Positions 26,658 through 35,045 of a stretch of DNA of 64,000 nucleotides are shown here, piece by piece (within the stretch, counting starts at the first letter, position 1; every line of letters begins with the position of its first letter). The DNA is from an uncultured Saprospiraceae bacterium (GTDB taxonomy: Bacteria > Bacteroidota > Bacteroidia > Chitinophagales > Saprospiraceae). The notes beneath the pieces are model-generated. The model searched no databases and was not told the origin of the DNA. It saw only the letters and a list, made by a program, of their open reading frames with translations. The translations under genes were made by a program, and so were the position numbers. The stretch covers positions 1 through 64,000 of the forward strand of contig CALDYY010000056.1 of assembly GCA_937944245.1 (NCBI GenBank), given 5' to 3'.

Positions 26658-28922
26658 TTACTGTGGCTTCATGCTTTCAAAAGCCTGCCGATAGCGAGCC
26701 GCATTTTGATTATCACCCATTTTTTCATAAATCTGTGCTGCTAGTTGATACCCCTCTCTGAATTGTTTGTTAACATCAATAGCTTTCAAGGCATAGCTAA
26801 TCGCTCCAGCAAGATTGTTGTTGTTTTCATCAATAATAGCTAAGTAATAGTAAGCCAGAGAGTTACGAGGTTCAAAGACTAATGACTTAGTGAAAATATC
26901 CTGTGCTATGGCAATTTGATTATTGCGCAAGTAATATAATCCCAGTAAATTAGTTGCCTGTAAATTTTCTGGCTCAATAGCAAGGGCACGCTCGGCAGCA
27001 TCTTTGGCTTTAGCGATTTGATTGGTTTGTAAATATCCTCTGGCTAATTCCGTCCAAGCGACTTCATTGCTAGGTGCTTGAGCAACTTCTTGCTCTAATA
27101 AAACAATAGCATTTTCCCAGTCTTGCTTCTTTGCAGCTTCTATACCTCTGAATGCCAAATCGTTATCATTTTTAAGAATAGCTAACAAAGGCACACCATT
27201 TGCTTTTATGGTATGAATTGTTTTGTCTTCAGGAGGCCAAGTGCCTTGTTGCAGATGCGTACCCGAAACAAAGCGCGAAGCAAAAAGGGCATAGTCCCAT
27301 TTAAGGTCGTAACGCTGTCGAAAGCGAGCATACCCTGTTTTGACTTTACCTTTGTATTTTTTCTTAGCGTACTTATCCAAAGCATCAGAGAAATTGGAGA
27401 TGACAGTGATGGTATCCGTCATATTTTCACTGATAATGCCTTGCTGCTCCATCCAATCCAATCCTTGCTTAACAGAAACACCCCAGTAATCCGTTTCAAA
27501 TTCGCCGTAAGCTCCCCGAATACCTCCCGCAATAGGATTAAAATAGACATAAGGATAGCTTGGATTTCTGACAATAAAACTTAAAGGCTCAATCAGCATA
27601 GCCCCCATTGCAATAATTAGGGCAATAAGAATGGCTTTTTTAGCCTCAAACTGTGCAATAGCCGTATCCCAAGCCAAAGCAGTAAAGGCAACTAAAGGAG
27701 GATAAGTGAAAAGCAAATGTCGCCAACCATCGTATAGTGTAGAACCTTGCGCAATCACAAATAGCACGGGAAAGAAAAACGCAAATAAGAGCATAAATAG
27801 GAAAAAAGGCGTATATCGCTGGAGGAGTTTTTTACCAAAAATAATAGCAATAAGTACACCTGCAAAAATATAAAGTGGTAAAGTATTAAGTAACCAAGTA
27901 GGCAGATAGGAGGGTGGCGCTTCATTACCAAATATCATTTCGCCCTGAAATAAAATCCTAATACCAACTGAGAACTGCGTAAATCCTTTAAGTGCTTCGG
28001 GAACGTGTTTAAAAGGATCAATTAAACCATAAGGCCACGCCAAAAGCCCTAAGCCCAGTCCTGCAACCACTGGAATTAAACTAATACCAATCGTTTGCAA
28101 AGTAAGGCGACTTTTTTTCCAAAGTGCAGGTATTCCTTGTTGTAGGAGATAGGCTATGCCTACAAAAAGACCTAAATAAGCAACTAGCAAAATACCACCT
28201 GCGCGCACGCCAAAGGCAACTGCAATGCCTAAACTCAAGCCTAGTATAGTCTTCCAAGTAGGTTTAGGTAGTTGTCGAATGAAGATGAGCATAAAATACA
28301 GCGCCATTACATAGCCGGTGGCAAATGGAATATCTTTGGGATTCATTAGGGAGTGCCCTAAGAAACGAGGCGTGAGAAATATGAATATTAGGGCAATCAC
28401 TCCTGCACGCCAGCCACCAATATATTGCGCCATCAAGCCTGTAAAAAGCATGGCAGTAAAACCAAACAACGCATTCCAAATATGGCGGACGTTGTGGTAG
28501 GCTTCGTCCTGAGCATCATAGCCCAAAGTGGCGTTAGTAGTAGCAGTAGCGATTTCAAATAAGCCACCATAAATTTTGATGATGCCTCTAGGCACTTCAA
28601 ATGTGGAAGTGTCTTTACCCATTGATTGATAGAAACTTAGCACTTTATCGGCATAAATATTTTGGAAATAGTCATCGCCATTGATGCCACTGCCTAAGGA
28701 AAGAAAAATGGTAGTTACAAGCGCTACTGCACTCAAGCCTATGAATACGTTGCGCCATAAATTATTTGGTGGGTCTTGTACTGTTCTGAAAATTAGTTTG
28801 GACGCATACGGCTTTGTTTCCTTTGTGAGCTTGGCTTTTTGCTGCTTAACCTCCAGCGGCTTGTTACTGATTTTTGCCTGTTTTTGCTTGTTTTTATTTC
28901 CTTTTGGTGTTTGTTTTGCCAT
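26658..28922 (-). CDS. Multi-membrane glycosyltransferase-like (GT39/PMT type) protein with C-terminal TPRs
   Basis: A 754-residue integral membrane protein. Residues 1-45 are lysine-rich and cytoplasmic. About 12 hydrophobic segments follow between residues 57 and 480, with the early acidic loop motif GINGDDYFQN after the first segment, as in dolichyl-phosphate-mannose-type GT39 enzymes, plus RFLGHSLMNPKDIPFATGY. A periplasmic-type domain follows (about 480-590), then four or so TPR units (about 595-754, for example EVAWTELARGYLQTNQIAKAKDAAERAL). It probably transfers a sugar from a lipid-linked donor to proteins or glycolipids, with the TPRs binding a partner. The upstream methyltransferase gene ends one base before its ATG, so they form an operon. 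Confidence 0.8.
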   Translation of the reverse strand: MAKQTPKGNKNKQKQAKISNKPLEVKQQKAKLTKETKPYASKLIFRTVQDPPNNLWRNVFIGLSAVALVTTIFLSLGSGINGDDYFQNIYADKVLSFYQSMGKDTSTFEVPRGIIKIYGGLFEIATATTNATLGYDAQDEAYHNVRHIWNALFGFTAMLFTGLMAQYIGGWRAGVIALIFIFLTPRFLGHSLMNPKDIPFATGYVMALYFMLIFIRQLPKPTWKTILGLSLGIAVAFGVRAGGILLVAYLGLFVGIAYLLQQGIPALWKKSRLTLQTIGISLIPVVAGLGLGLLAWPYGLIDPFKHVPEALKGFTQFSVGIRILFQGEMIFGNEAPPSYLPTWLLNTLPLYIFAGVLIAIIFGKKLLQRYTPFFLFMLLFAFFFPVLFVIAQGSTLYDGWRHLLFTYPPLVAFTALAWDTAIAQFEAKKAILIALIIAMGAMLIEPLSFIVRNPSYPYVYFNPIAGGIRGAYGEFETDYWGVSVKQGLDWMEQQGIISENMTDTITVISNFSDALDKYAKKKYKGKVKTGYARFRQRYDLKWDYALFASRFVSGTHLQQGTWPPEDKTIHTIKANGVPLLAILKNDNDLAFRGIEAAKKQDWENAIVLLEQEVAQAPSNEVAWTELARGYLQTNQIAKAKDAAERALAIEPENLQATNLLGLYYLRNNQIAIAQDIFTKSLVFEPRNSLAYYYLAIIDENNNNLAGAISYALKAIDVNKQFREGYQLAAQIYEKMGDNQNAARYRQAFESMKPQ

Positions 28923-28923
28923 G

Positions 28924-29712
28924 TTATCGTCCTTTTTTTGGATGACTTACGCTAAAATTGGATAAGCCGGGTAACTTAATACCTATTCTTCGAAAAAATT
29001 TAGTCGTTTGGTAATCTAATATCAATATTTGCTTCATCAGAAGTGTAGCTCGTTCTCCTTTTGACCATTCTACAAGACCTGTTGACGCTTTATCCTTAGT
29101 AAGAAAACGCTCTTTTAAGGCTTTTAGCCATCGAATAGGTAGCAAAAAGGCAAAAAAATAGCCAATTTGCTTCACTTCTTGATTTGCTTGTGTGAGCGAT
29201 TGCTTTAGCGAAGCATTGTTATATCGGCGATAATGCCCAAGAAAATCGTCGTGTGTAGTGTAAAGGCTTTGAAAAGCAGGGACAGTAACGAAAAATTTAG
29301 TGGCTTCTGTAATGTAAGGCTTAGCATAGAGCATTTTTAGGAAAGCCACGTCATCTTCAATATGCTCAATCACGTCGAGTAACAAGACTACATCAGCTTT
29401 AGGATAGGGAAAACTTGTTTCCATGTTTTCTAGCGAATCGTAAATTTGGATAGGCGTTCCCTCAAATTTTTCCTTGTAATAAATTAAATCTTCTTCTTGA
29501 AATTCAATATCTATACCATAAAGGAGCGCATTAGGCAGTCGTTGAGCTAAGTTTTCTACGAAAAAAGTATCTCCACATCCCACATCTAAAATGATTATTT
29601 TTTGCTGTGGTGAAAAATGTTGCGTGATAATGTCCAACATTACTTCAAAGCGTGCTAACTCCCAAGGATGACGTTTAATTTCCTGCCTTGCTCTTGCTTC
29701 TCTCAAATCCAT
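28924..29712 (-). CDS. Class I SAM-dependent methyltransferase
   Basis: Methyltransferase of the Methyltransf_11/12 type, 262 residues. The SAM-binding motif I (IIILDVGCGDTFFVENLA) begins near residue 39. The acidic residue after strand 2 is in YGIDIEF near 67, and the post-motif DVVLLLDVIEHIEDDVAFL lies near 109-127. After residue 185 there is a partly hydrophobic tail (IGYFFAFLLPIRWLKALKERF) that may touch the membrane, as in methyltransferases linked to lipid or glycan assembly. It is directly upstream of, and essentially coupled to, the GT39-like gene. A role in modifying the same glycan or lipid carrier is inferred. Confidence 0.85.
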   Translation of the reverse strand: MDLREARARQEIKRHPWELARFEVMLDIITQHFSPQQKIIILDVGCGDTFFVENLAQRLPNALLYGIDIEFQEEDLIYYKEKFEGTPIQIYDSLENMETSFPYPKADVVLLLDVIEHIEDDVAFLKMLYAKPYITEATKFFVTVPAFQSLYTTHDDFLGHYRRYNNASLKQSLTQANQEVKQIGYFFAFLLPIRWLKALKERFLTKDKASTGLVEWSKGERATLLMKQILILDYQTTKFFRRIGIKLPGLSNFSVSHPKKGR

Positions 29713-29786
29713 AGTAACACAATTTGATTTTATTGATGTTGGATATTTATTTTTTTAAATATGCTGGACGATAAGCGATTAGTAAT

Positions 29787-30674
29787 TTACTTAGCAACCG
29801 CTTGCAAACTTTTACCTTTTCGCATGGCTAACCAAGCAAACGCTAAGGTAGTAAAGAAAGAAAAGATTGCAAACACTAGCGCTGGTTTAGTCATTTCATT
29901 GTTTCGGAGCAGCGTACCTGTAACGAGCAAGGCAAGTGCTGTATTTTGTAACCCAACTTCAATGCCAATGGTAGTAGCATTGCGATTGTCAATTTTTGTC
30001 ACTTTGGCAAAATAATAACTTAAAATCATTGAACCTAAGTGAGTGGCCAGTGCAAAGGGAAGGATATTGAAAATATCGCTTGCTGAAATGCCACTACCAC
30101 CTTGACTTTCGCCTGCAAAAAATTTGATGCTAAATACCAACGCTAAAAGCAAAATGTTGATGTACTTTAGTGGCTGCTTAATGTGCTCAGAAAGGATAGG
30201 AAATAGTTTGTTGAAGCCTAAACCAAATAAAGCAGGGAATAAAGTTAATAAGAAAATTTGTGTAATCGTCTGTAAAACAGGAAGTTGTATTTGTTGTTCT
30301 GTTCCCATAAAACAGCTTAATCCTAGTCTAGTGAGCGTTGGAATAGTGAATAAAATGAGGACACTATTAATAATGGTCAACGAAATCGAAAGTGCAACTT
30401 CTGCACTTACTAGATAGCTGATGAAATTAGAAGTTGTGCCGCCAGGGCAGAGTGATAGGATGAATAGCCCTACTTTTAATGCTGGAGAAATGGGGGCAAG
30501 CCAAGCCACTAAAAAAACAAAAAGCGGCAAAAAAATCATTTGTAAACTTAGCCCTGTTATTAGTGCTTTAGGATGGAAGAAAACGTTGTTGAAATCTTTG
30601 GGTTGTAGAGAAGCACCAATGCCGAACATGATTAATGCTAACATAACACTAATTAAGATGTCAATGAAGTTCAT
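29787..30674 (-). CDS. Bile acid:sodium symporter (BASS) family transporter
   Basis: Inner-membrane sodium-coupled symporter for an organic anion; bacterial members transport diverse substrates such as pantoate, pyruvate or sulfonates. The 295-residue product has 9-10 hydrophobic segments and the BASS signature stretches GIGASLQPKDFNNVFFHPKALI (near residues 18-39), SLCPGGTTSNFISYLVSAEVALSISLT (near 93-119), and IGIEVGLQNTALALLV in the second half. The CPGG and E-x-GLQN elements correspond to the sodium and substrate sites in the family. It is divergent from rsmG with a 99-base gap. The substrate cannot be predicted from context. Confidence 0.9.
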   Translation of the reverse strand: MNFIDILISVMLALIMFGIGASLQPKDFNNVFFHPKALITGLSLQMIFLPLFVFLVAWLAPISPALKVGLFILSLCPGGTTSNFISYLVSAEVALSISLTIINSVLILFTIPTLTRLGLSCFMGTEQQIQLPVLQTITQIFLLTLFPALFGLGFNKLFPILSEHIKQPLKYINILLLALVFSIKFFAGESQGGSGISASDIFNILPFALATHLGSMILSYYFAKVTKIDNRNATTIGIEVGLQNTALALLVTGTLLRNNEMTKPALVFAIFSFFTTLAFAWLAMRKGKSLQAVAK

Positions 30675-30773
30675 TCTCGTGGTTTAGGTTTTAATTTGTG
30701 GTAAAGTTACAACCCTTTTATCGGAAATAATGATGAAAAAAGGATACAAAAATTTAATGACAAAATAAATAGT

Positions 30774-31406
30774 ATGGAGATTATTCACAAGTATTTTACG
30801 GAATTGAGCGAAGAACAAGAACAACAATTCAAACAGTTAGCCTCGCTTTACGAAACATGGAATAGTAGAATTAATCTTATTTCGAGAAAAGATATTGAAA
30901 ATCTTTATGAACGACATGTGCTGCATTCTTTGGTCTTATCAGCGGTTATGCCCGAATTGAAGTCGGGTACTGAGATTTTAGACTTAGGTACAGGTGGTGG
31001 ATTTCCTGGCATTCCTTTAGCTATTTTATTTCCGGAAGTGCAGTTTTATTTGATTGACGGCACAGGTAAAAAGATAATGGTTGTTAACGAAGTTGCCTCA
31101 GAACTTGGCTTAAAGAACGTGCAAGCACAACACATTAGAGCGGAAGAATGGAAGGGTGCTAAAGTAGATTTTGTGATAAGTAGAGCCGTAGCGCCACTCG
31201 ATCAACTGCTGAATTGGTCGCGCCCGCTACTGAAGAAAAAAGAGCAAAACGCTTATCCTAACGGACTTTTTGCATGGAAAGGTGGTGCTATAAAGGAAGA
31301 ACTTAAAAGTATCGGCAAAGGCGAATACAAAGAATTGATGCCGATTTCCGATTTTTTTGAGGAGGACTATTTTCTAGAAAAGTTCTTAGTATATGTGCAA
31401 GGTTGA
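30774..31406 (+). CDS. rsmG: 16S rRNA (guanine527-N7)-methyltransferase RsmG
   Basis: Methylates N7 of G527 in 16S rRNA using SAM; loss of the enzyme is known to give low-level streptomycin resistance in many bacteria. The 210-residue product has the RsmG N-terminal helix LYETWNSRINLISRKDIENLYERHVLHSL (near residues 25-53), SAM motif ILDLGTGGGFPGIPLAI (near 68-84), and VISRAVAPLDQLLNWSRPLL near 135-154. Length and motif order are canonical. It starts at an ATG 99 bases from the divergent BASS transporter gene and is followed closely by the DUF4294 gene, probably in the same transcript. Confidence 0.96.
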   Translation: MEIIHKYFTELSEEQEQQFKQLASLYETWNSRINLISRKDIENLYERHVLHSLVLSAVMPELKSGTEILDLGTGGGFPGIPLAILFPEVQFYLIDGTGKKIMVVNEVASELGLKNVQAQHIRAEEWKGAKVDFVISRAVAPLDQLLNWSRPLLKKKEQNAYPNGLFAWKGGAIKEELKSIGKGEYKELMPISDFFEEDYFLEKFLVYVQG

Positions 31407-31517
31407 GTAGGGAGTATTGAAATTGTTAATGATAAGATAATAATGTTCCCTTTCAAACTATTGCTGCTGATAGTAAGTTTTTTAACAGCGTTCTTATTCA
31501 GTAAAAATTATAAATCA

Positions 31518-32117
31518 ATGCAAAGGATTCTTATTTTCCTTTTTTTATTAGCTTATTACGTCCTACCTACGCAGGCTCAGTCCAGAATTGGTAGCACTAA
31601 AATTGATGGTCAAATTGTCCGCTTTATGATAGATGAAAACGGAGATACCCTTTTTATTTCAACTTTGGACGAAATGTCCATCTCTTCGCCTCGAAAATTC
31701 GATAGCGATGAAGAATACAAAAGATATATGCTTTATCGAAGATATGCTTTGAAAGTTTTTCCTTATGCTAAAGAAGCTATTCGCATTCATCGAGAGGTAG
31801 AAGAAGAAACTAAACAAATGAAAAAGAGGAAGTTGAAAAAATATATGAAGGAAAAAACAGATGAACTCAAAATAGAATTTGAAGACCCCTTGCGCCAACT
31901 CACTAGAACGCAAGGTAAAATCTTAGTGAAAATGATTGAGCGCGAACTAGATATTCCGATGTACGACCTGATTAGAGACCTTCGTGGACCAATGACAGCC
32001 ACCTATTGGAATACTTTTTCTAAATTCTATGGACATCGCTTGAAAGATGGTTACATCGTGGGCGAAGACCCTATTTTGGATGCCGTGTTGAATGATTTGA
32101 ATATTAGCTACCGATAG
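31518..32117 (+). CDS. DUF4294 family exported protein
   Basis: Bacteroidota-specific protein of unknown function, 199 residues from the chosen start. I prefer the ATG at 31518 because it opens a normal signal peptide (MQRILIFLFLLAYYVLPTQAQ); an upstream in-frame ATG at 31443 would add another hydrophobic segment. After the signal come DGQIVRFMIDENGDTLFISTL, a charged coiled region (VEEETKQMKKRKLKKYMKEK), and the conserved C-terminal block LTRTQGKILVKMIERELDIPMYDLIRDLRGPMTATYWNTFSKFYGH. Its 3' end overlaps the convergent YihY gene by 14 bases. A role in the envelope is likely from the signal peptide only. Confidence 0.85.
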   Translation: MQRILIFLFLLAYYVLPTQAQSRIGSTKIDGQIVRFMIDENGDTLFISTLDEMSISSPRKFDSDEEYKRYMLYRRYALKVFPYAKEAIRIHREVEEETKQMKKRKLKKYMKEKTDELKIEFEDPLRQLTRTQGKILVKMIERELDIPMYDLIRDLRGPMTATYWNTFSKFYGHRLKDGYIVGEDPILDAVLNDLNISYR

Positions 32118-33150
32118 GGGCAGAGGTTTCTTCTTCTTCAGGAATTAAAGGTTGGTCGTTTTTTTGTTCGATAAATTTCTCTTTTTTAATAATTGGCTTT
32201 TTTAAGTCTCGGTGTACGGCAATGCTCACATTAAGCTCAAAACCAATTAGTAAAGCAAGTACATTAAATTGAATCCAGATCATTAGCACTATTAGTGTGC
32301 CTAATGAACCATAGAAAACATTGTAAGCTCCGAAATTATCTACATAAAAAGAAAATCCCACAGAAATTAGGATACTAAAAAAAGTAGCTACCGTAGTACC
32401 TGGAGAAGAAAATGGGAATGGACGATGCATGAAAGAACCGTACCTAAAAATAAAGGCAATGCCAGTGTAGAAAATAAAAATAATTGCTGCCCATCGAATT
32501 ATTACAAGACCTGTATAGGCTTGTACACTTAAATCAAAACGAGTAATAAGCCAATTTAAAATAAAATTACCTACAACAATAAACACAACGGAAACAACCA
32601 ATAGTAAAAATAGAATAAACACTAAACCAATGGCAATAACCTGTTTTTCTAAGTAACTGCGTTGTCTAAAAATGGCTTCATAAGTTTTCTCAAAACTTTT
32701 CATTAGAGTAACCATGCCGCTAGAGCTAAAATAAATCGCCAATAAAAATCCAAATGATCGTAGGGCTAATCGAGGTTGTGTTAAAATGTTTTCAATGAAA
32801 TCATAGAGTGTATTCCCAGCATCGCCTGGCATAAGCGTTTGAATTTCAGTGGCTAGTATGAGCTTCAGTGAGCCTTCCAATTCTGGATAGAAACCAAACA
32901 ACAGTGGAAGCATTGTAAACAGTGTAATGATAGCAGGAAAAAGGGACATGAAAAAGCTAAAAGATATAGCTTGCGCCCTCATAAAAAGATCATCCCTCTG
33001 AATTTCATACCAAACAAAGACTAGGACATCCCATATTGGTGTTTTGTGAAAACCGGGAAAAGAGTGTGTCTTCATCCAGTTCATCACAAATTTTAGTATG
33101 GGTTGCTGTGCTATTTTTTCTTTAAAGTTACTGTAAAACGACAAATTCAA
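32104..33150 (-). CDS. YihY/BrkB family inner-membrane protein
   Basis: Polytopic membrane protein of unknown biochemical function, often mis-annotated as ribonuclease BN. The product is up to 348 residues with six hydrophobic segments. Typical stretches are RAQAISFSFFMSLFPAIITLFTMLPLL, AIYFSSSGMVTLMKSFEKTYE, and YGSLGTLIVLMIWIQFNVLALLIGFELN near the C-terminus, followed by a charged tail. The start is uncertain: the frame opens with a TTG at 33150, and the first in-frame ATG is at 33084. A -7-like element just upstream (33170-33177) fits the longer form. It is convergent with the DUF4294 gene, overlapping by 14 bases. Confidence 0.88.
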   Translation of the reverse strand: MNLSFYSNFKEKIAQQPILKFVMNWMKTHSFPGFHKTPIWDVLVFVWYEIQRDDLFMRAQAISFSFFMSLFPAIITLFTMLPLLFGFYPELEGSLKLILATEIQTLMPGDAGNTLYDFIENILTQPRLALRSFGFLLAIYFSSSGMVTLMKSFEKTYEAIFRQRSYLEKQVIAIGLVFILFLLLVVSVVFIVVGNFILNWLITRFDLSVQAYTGLVIIRWAAIIFIFYTGIAFIFRYGSFMHRPFPFSSPGTTVATFFSILISVGFSFYVDNFGAYNVFYGSLGTLIVLMIWIQFNVLALLIGFELNVSIAVHRDLKKPIIKKEKFIEQKNDQPLIPEEEETSAPIGS

Positions 33151-33169
33151 AACCTAGTTTGATTCTCTA

Positions 33170-33177
33170 CAAAAGTA
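33170..33177 (-). promoter_or_regulatory. Candidate -7 element (TACTTTTG) for the YihY gene
   Basis: On the minus strand TACTTTTG matches TAnnTTTG. It lies about 20 bases before the TTG start candidate, consistent with a leader of about 13 bases. No -33 box is evident. Confidence 0.35.
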
Positions 33178-33234
33178 GTAAAAAAAGGGGAATGAAGCCA
33201 GCATTTTAATAATAAAATTGATTATTGTACTCAT

Positions 33235-33275
33235 CTTTACCAGTTAAGTAAGCTAATTTTACTTAACTGGTAAAG
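33235..33275 (-). terminator. Strong hairpin terminator after the glucosaminidase gene
   Basis: Perfect 17-bp stem: CTTTACCAGTTAAGTAA (33235-33251) and TTACTTAACTGGTAAAG (33259-33275), with a 7-base loop. It sits directly after the minus-strand stop codon at 33278. Confidence 0.85.
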
Positions 33276-33277
33276 GT

Positions 33278-34075
33278 TTATTTTACCATTGCATCCAAGC
33301 GATACATTTGGTATTTTTCAATTAAACCAATTAAAAGTTGGTCGTAACTCGGTTGATTAGAATAGCCTAAATCCTTTAATCCTCTAGCCCATTTTTTGTA
33401 GTCCATTCCAAACTTCAATAAAGGTTGAAAAGGGCTAGTCGCTTCAGTGAGGTAAAGGCTGTGTGCACGCCAATTTTCCCAAGCACTTCCATAATCCATT
33501 TCGCCCATAGGTGCACCAAAGTGATTGTTAAATACTCGAACTGCAGCCACTTCGCCAGCTTGACTTTCTAGGATACCTTGTGCCATTTTAATGCTGGCAG
33601 GAATACCAAATTTGCTGCTTTCTGTGATGGCAATTTTTCCAAATCGTTTGATGTAATCTTCCACCTTGTCTTGAGCAAGGTTAGTGTGTAGTAACACTTC
33701 TGGTTTTGATTCCACCAATTTTACAGGTTGCAAAAGACTCATCTGCTCCACTGTTCTTGTAGATGTTCCCTCTGTAATGCTTGTTGCTGTACTTAAAGGT
33801 GCATTCATTTTGAGCTGAAAATGTAAGTCTTTTTTAAGCACAATAAAGATAATCAACCCAATTACAGTTAATTGAATCCAAGGAGTGCGTCCATGAGCAA
33901 ATGTTCCAAAAGTTACACTATGAAACAAATTGTTTAATGTAGTAAATATTCTCTTTACATGGTGCATCATTCTTCTAAATAATAAACGCAGAGTTACTTG
34001 GTCTAAAATAGTATATTGTACGTCTTTTTGAAGATTTTTGTTATTAGCTTGATAGTACATTCTGTTGGTGTTCAT
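33278..34075 (-). CDS. Membrane-anchored glucosaminidase (GH73/FlgJ type)
   Basis: Peptidoglycan hydrolase that would cleave glycan strands. The 265-residue product has a cytoplasmic basic N-terminus, one membrane segment (about residues 65-81, WIQLTVIGLIIFIVLKK), a Ser/Thr-rich spacer, and a GH73 domain (about 138-262) with the catalytic-Glu motif IKMAQGILESQAG (Glu170), then FNNHFGAP and YGSAWENWRAHSLYL. It therefore acts in the periplasm from an inner-membrane anchor. It is transcribed divergently from a LexA-like repressor gene. The shared 145-base gap contains three similar AT-rich candidate operators, one of them inside this gene's promoter spacer, so repression by that regulator is a reasonable inference. 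Confidence 0.88.
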   Translation of the reverse strand: MNTNRMYYQANNKNLQKDVQYTILDQVTLRLLFRRMMHHVKRIFTTLNNLFHSVTFGTFAHGRTPWIQLTVIGLIIFIVLKKDLHFQLKMNAPLSTATSITEGTSTRTVEQMSLLQPVKLVESKPEVLLHTNLAQDKVEDYIKRFGKIAITESSKFGIPASIKMAQGILESQAGEVAAVRVFNNHFGAPMGEMDYGSAWENWRAHSLYLTEATSPFQPLLKFGMDYKKWARGLKDLGYSNQPSYDQLLIGLIEKYQMYRLDAMVK

Positions 34076-34099
34076 GTCATTTTATTTTATGATGATTAA

Positions 34100-34116
34100 A
34101 AACAAAAGTTTGTAAA
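34100..34116. promoter_or_regulatory. Candidate operator 1 of the S24 repressor
   Basis: AAACAAAAGTTTGTAAA, the first of three related sequences (pattern AAACAAAA, G, TTT, AAA) in the gap between the glucosaminidase and repressor genes. It lies 25 bases upstream of the glucosaminidase start codon. Confidence 0.4.
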
Positions 34117-34143
34117 AAATTTGTATTTGATGAATAAATGTTA

Positions 34144-34151
34144 TTAATTTG
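34144..34151 (+). promoter_or_regulatory. Candidate promoter of the S24 repressor gene
   Basis: TTAATTTG differs from TAnnTTTG by one base. A TTTG at 34120-34123 lies 20 bases upstream, a suitable -33 distance. The start point would be near 34158, about 63 bases before the repressor ATG. Confidence 0.3.
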
Positions 34152-34161
34152 TTTCACGGTA

Positions 34162-34169
34162 CAAATATA
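34162..34169 (-). promoter_or_regulatory. Candidate promoter of the glucosaminidase gene
   Basis: On the minus strand TATATTTG matches TAnnTTTG exactly. A TTG about 21 bases upstream on that strand (near 34191-34193) may be the -33 box. Candidate operator 2 fills the spacer between the two boxes, which would suit repression by steric block. Confidence 0.45.
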
Positions 34170-34187
34170 AAACAAAAAGTTTTTAAA
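34170..34187. promoter_or_regulatory. Candidate operator 2 of the S24 repressor
   Basis: AAACAAAAAGTTTTTAAA, the second copy of the motif, overlapping the spacer of the minus-strand promoter. The central G is 31 bases, about three helical turns, from that of copy 3. Confidence 0.4.
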
Positions 34188-34199
34188 AAGCAATACTTT

Positions 34200-34219
34200 A
34201 AACAAAAAAGTTTTAAAAA
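34200..34219. promoter_or_regulatory. Candidate operator 3 of the S24 repressor
   Basis: AAACAAAAAAGTTTTAAAAA, the third copy, ending one base before the repressor ATG at 34221. A protein bound here could autoregulate repressor expression. Confidence 0.4.
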
Positions 34220-34220
34220 T

Positions 34221-34925
34221 ATGTCGAAGCATCAAGAAAGCCTTGTTAATCAAAGATTTAAAGAAGTTTATCAGGAGTTAGAGCGCCGAAGTCTCATCAA
34301 AGGCAAGTCAGATTTAGCCAACGAACTAGGAACTTACAACCATATCATCAATAGTATTCTAAAAGGGCAGCGCAACGTTACCATAGAACAATTAAACCTT
34401 TTGTTTTTAAAGTACAAAGTGAATGCCAACTTTATCTTTGGGCTGAATGATGCGATGTTTATAGAGCAGGGGTTAAATGTGGTACACAAAAGCCAACTTC
34501 ATTATGAGCCTAATGCTAATATCGTGTTGATTCCGCATAAAGCATTGGCAGGGCATGCCATTGATACCAATAGCATTACGGAACAAACTGACTTGCCTCG
34601 TTTCTCTGTCCCTAATTTGAAAGGCGAATTGATTGGCGTCGAAATTAGTGGGGATAGTATGTACCCTACTTTGGTGAATGGCGACATTGTGGTTTGCGAA
34701 CCTATCGAACGGGGAGAAGTCTTGCGTGAAAACCATATTTATGTCGTTGTTACTGATGTAGTTGTGGCAAAACGCATTCAGCAAATTAAAGAGGATGGTC
34801 AAGTCAAATCACTTCGGCTAATTTCTGATAATAATTCGGTTTATAAACCTTACGACTTAAACTTAGAGGATATTTCTCAACTGCTAAGGGTAAAGTGCCG
34901 ACTTACAGCGCATGGAATCGGGTAG
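34221..34925 (+). CDS. LexA/CI-like repressor with S24 peptidase domain
   Basis: Transcription regulator of 234 residues with an N-terminal HTH-type domain (about 1-75, SDLANELGTYNHIINSILKGQ) and a C-terminal S24 peptidase domain. The catalytic Ser146 is in ISGDSMYPTL and the general-base Lys184 in VVVAKRIQQI, 38 residues apart. An Ala110-Gly111 pair (HKALAGHA) lies 36 residues before the Ser, the spacing seen for the self-cleavage site of LexA. This suggests RecA-stimulated or spontaneous self-cleavage and release of repression. I chose the ATG at 34221; the frame extends back to a TTG at 34149, but that segment would translate the operator repeats into an unlikely Lys/Phe-rich peptide. No phage genes are nearby, so it is not obviously a prophage repressor. 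Confidence 0.85.
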   Translation: MSKHQESLVNQRFKEVYQELERRSLIKGKSDLANELGTYNHIINSILKGQRNVTIEQLNLLFLKYKVNANFIFGLNDAMFIEQGLNVVHKSQLHYEPNANIVLIPHKALAGHAIDTNSITEQTDLPRFSVPNLKGELIGVEISGDSMYPTLVNGDIVVCEPIERGEVLRENHIYVVVTDVVVAKRIQQIKEDGQVKSLRLISDNNSVYKPYDLNLEDISQLLRVKCRLTAHGIG

Positions 34926-35013
34926 TTTCTTAACATTTCTTTAACTATCCTTAACATCTGACTTTTGGCGATGCCCTTTAAATGGAATTTTTTTCAAAAA
35001 AAGTTAAATTTTT

Positions 35014-35045
35014 TTTGGAATATAAGAGTTGTGTACTTATATTTG
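35014..35045 (+). promoter_or_regulatory. Strong Bacteroidota-type promoter before the tiny ORF
   Basis: TTTG at 35014-35017, a 20-base spacer, and TATATTTG at 35038-35045: a good match to both the -33 and -7 consensus elements. Predicted start is near 35052, giving a leader of about 160 bases before the ORF at 35215. It is the best promoter match noticed in the window. Confidence 0.6.

Noticed and set aside
34221-34925. Prophage repressor marking an integrated phage
   Set aside because: No integrase, excisionase, replication or structural genes are found on either side; the neighbours are chromosomal.
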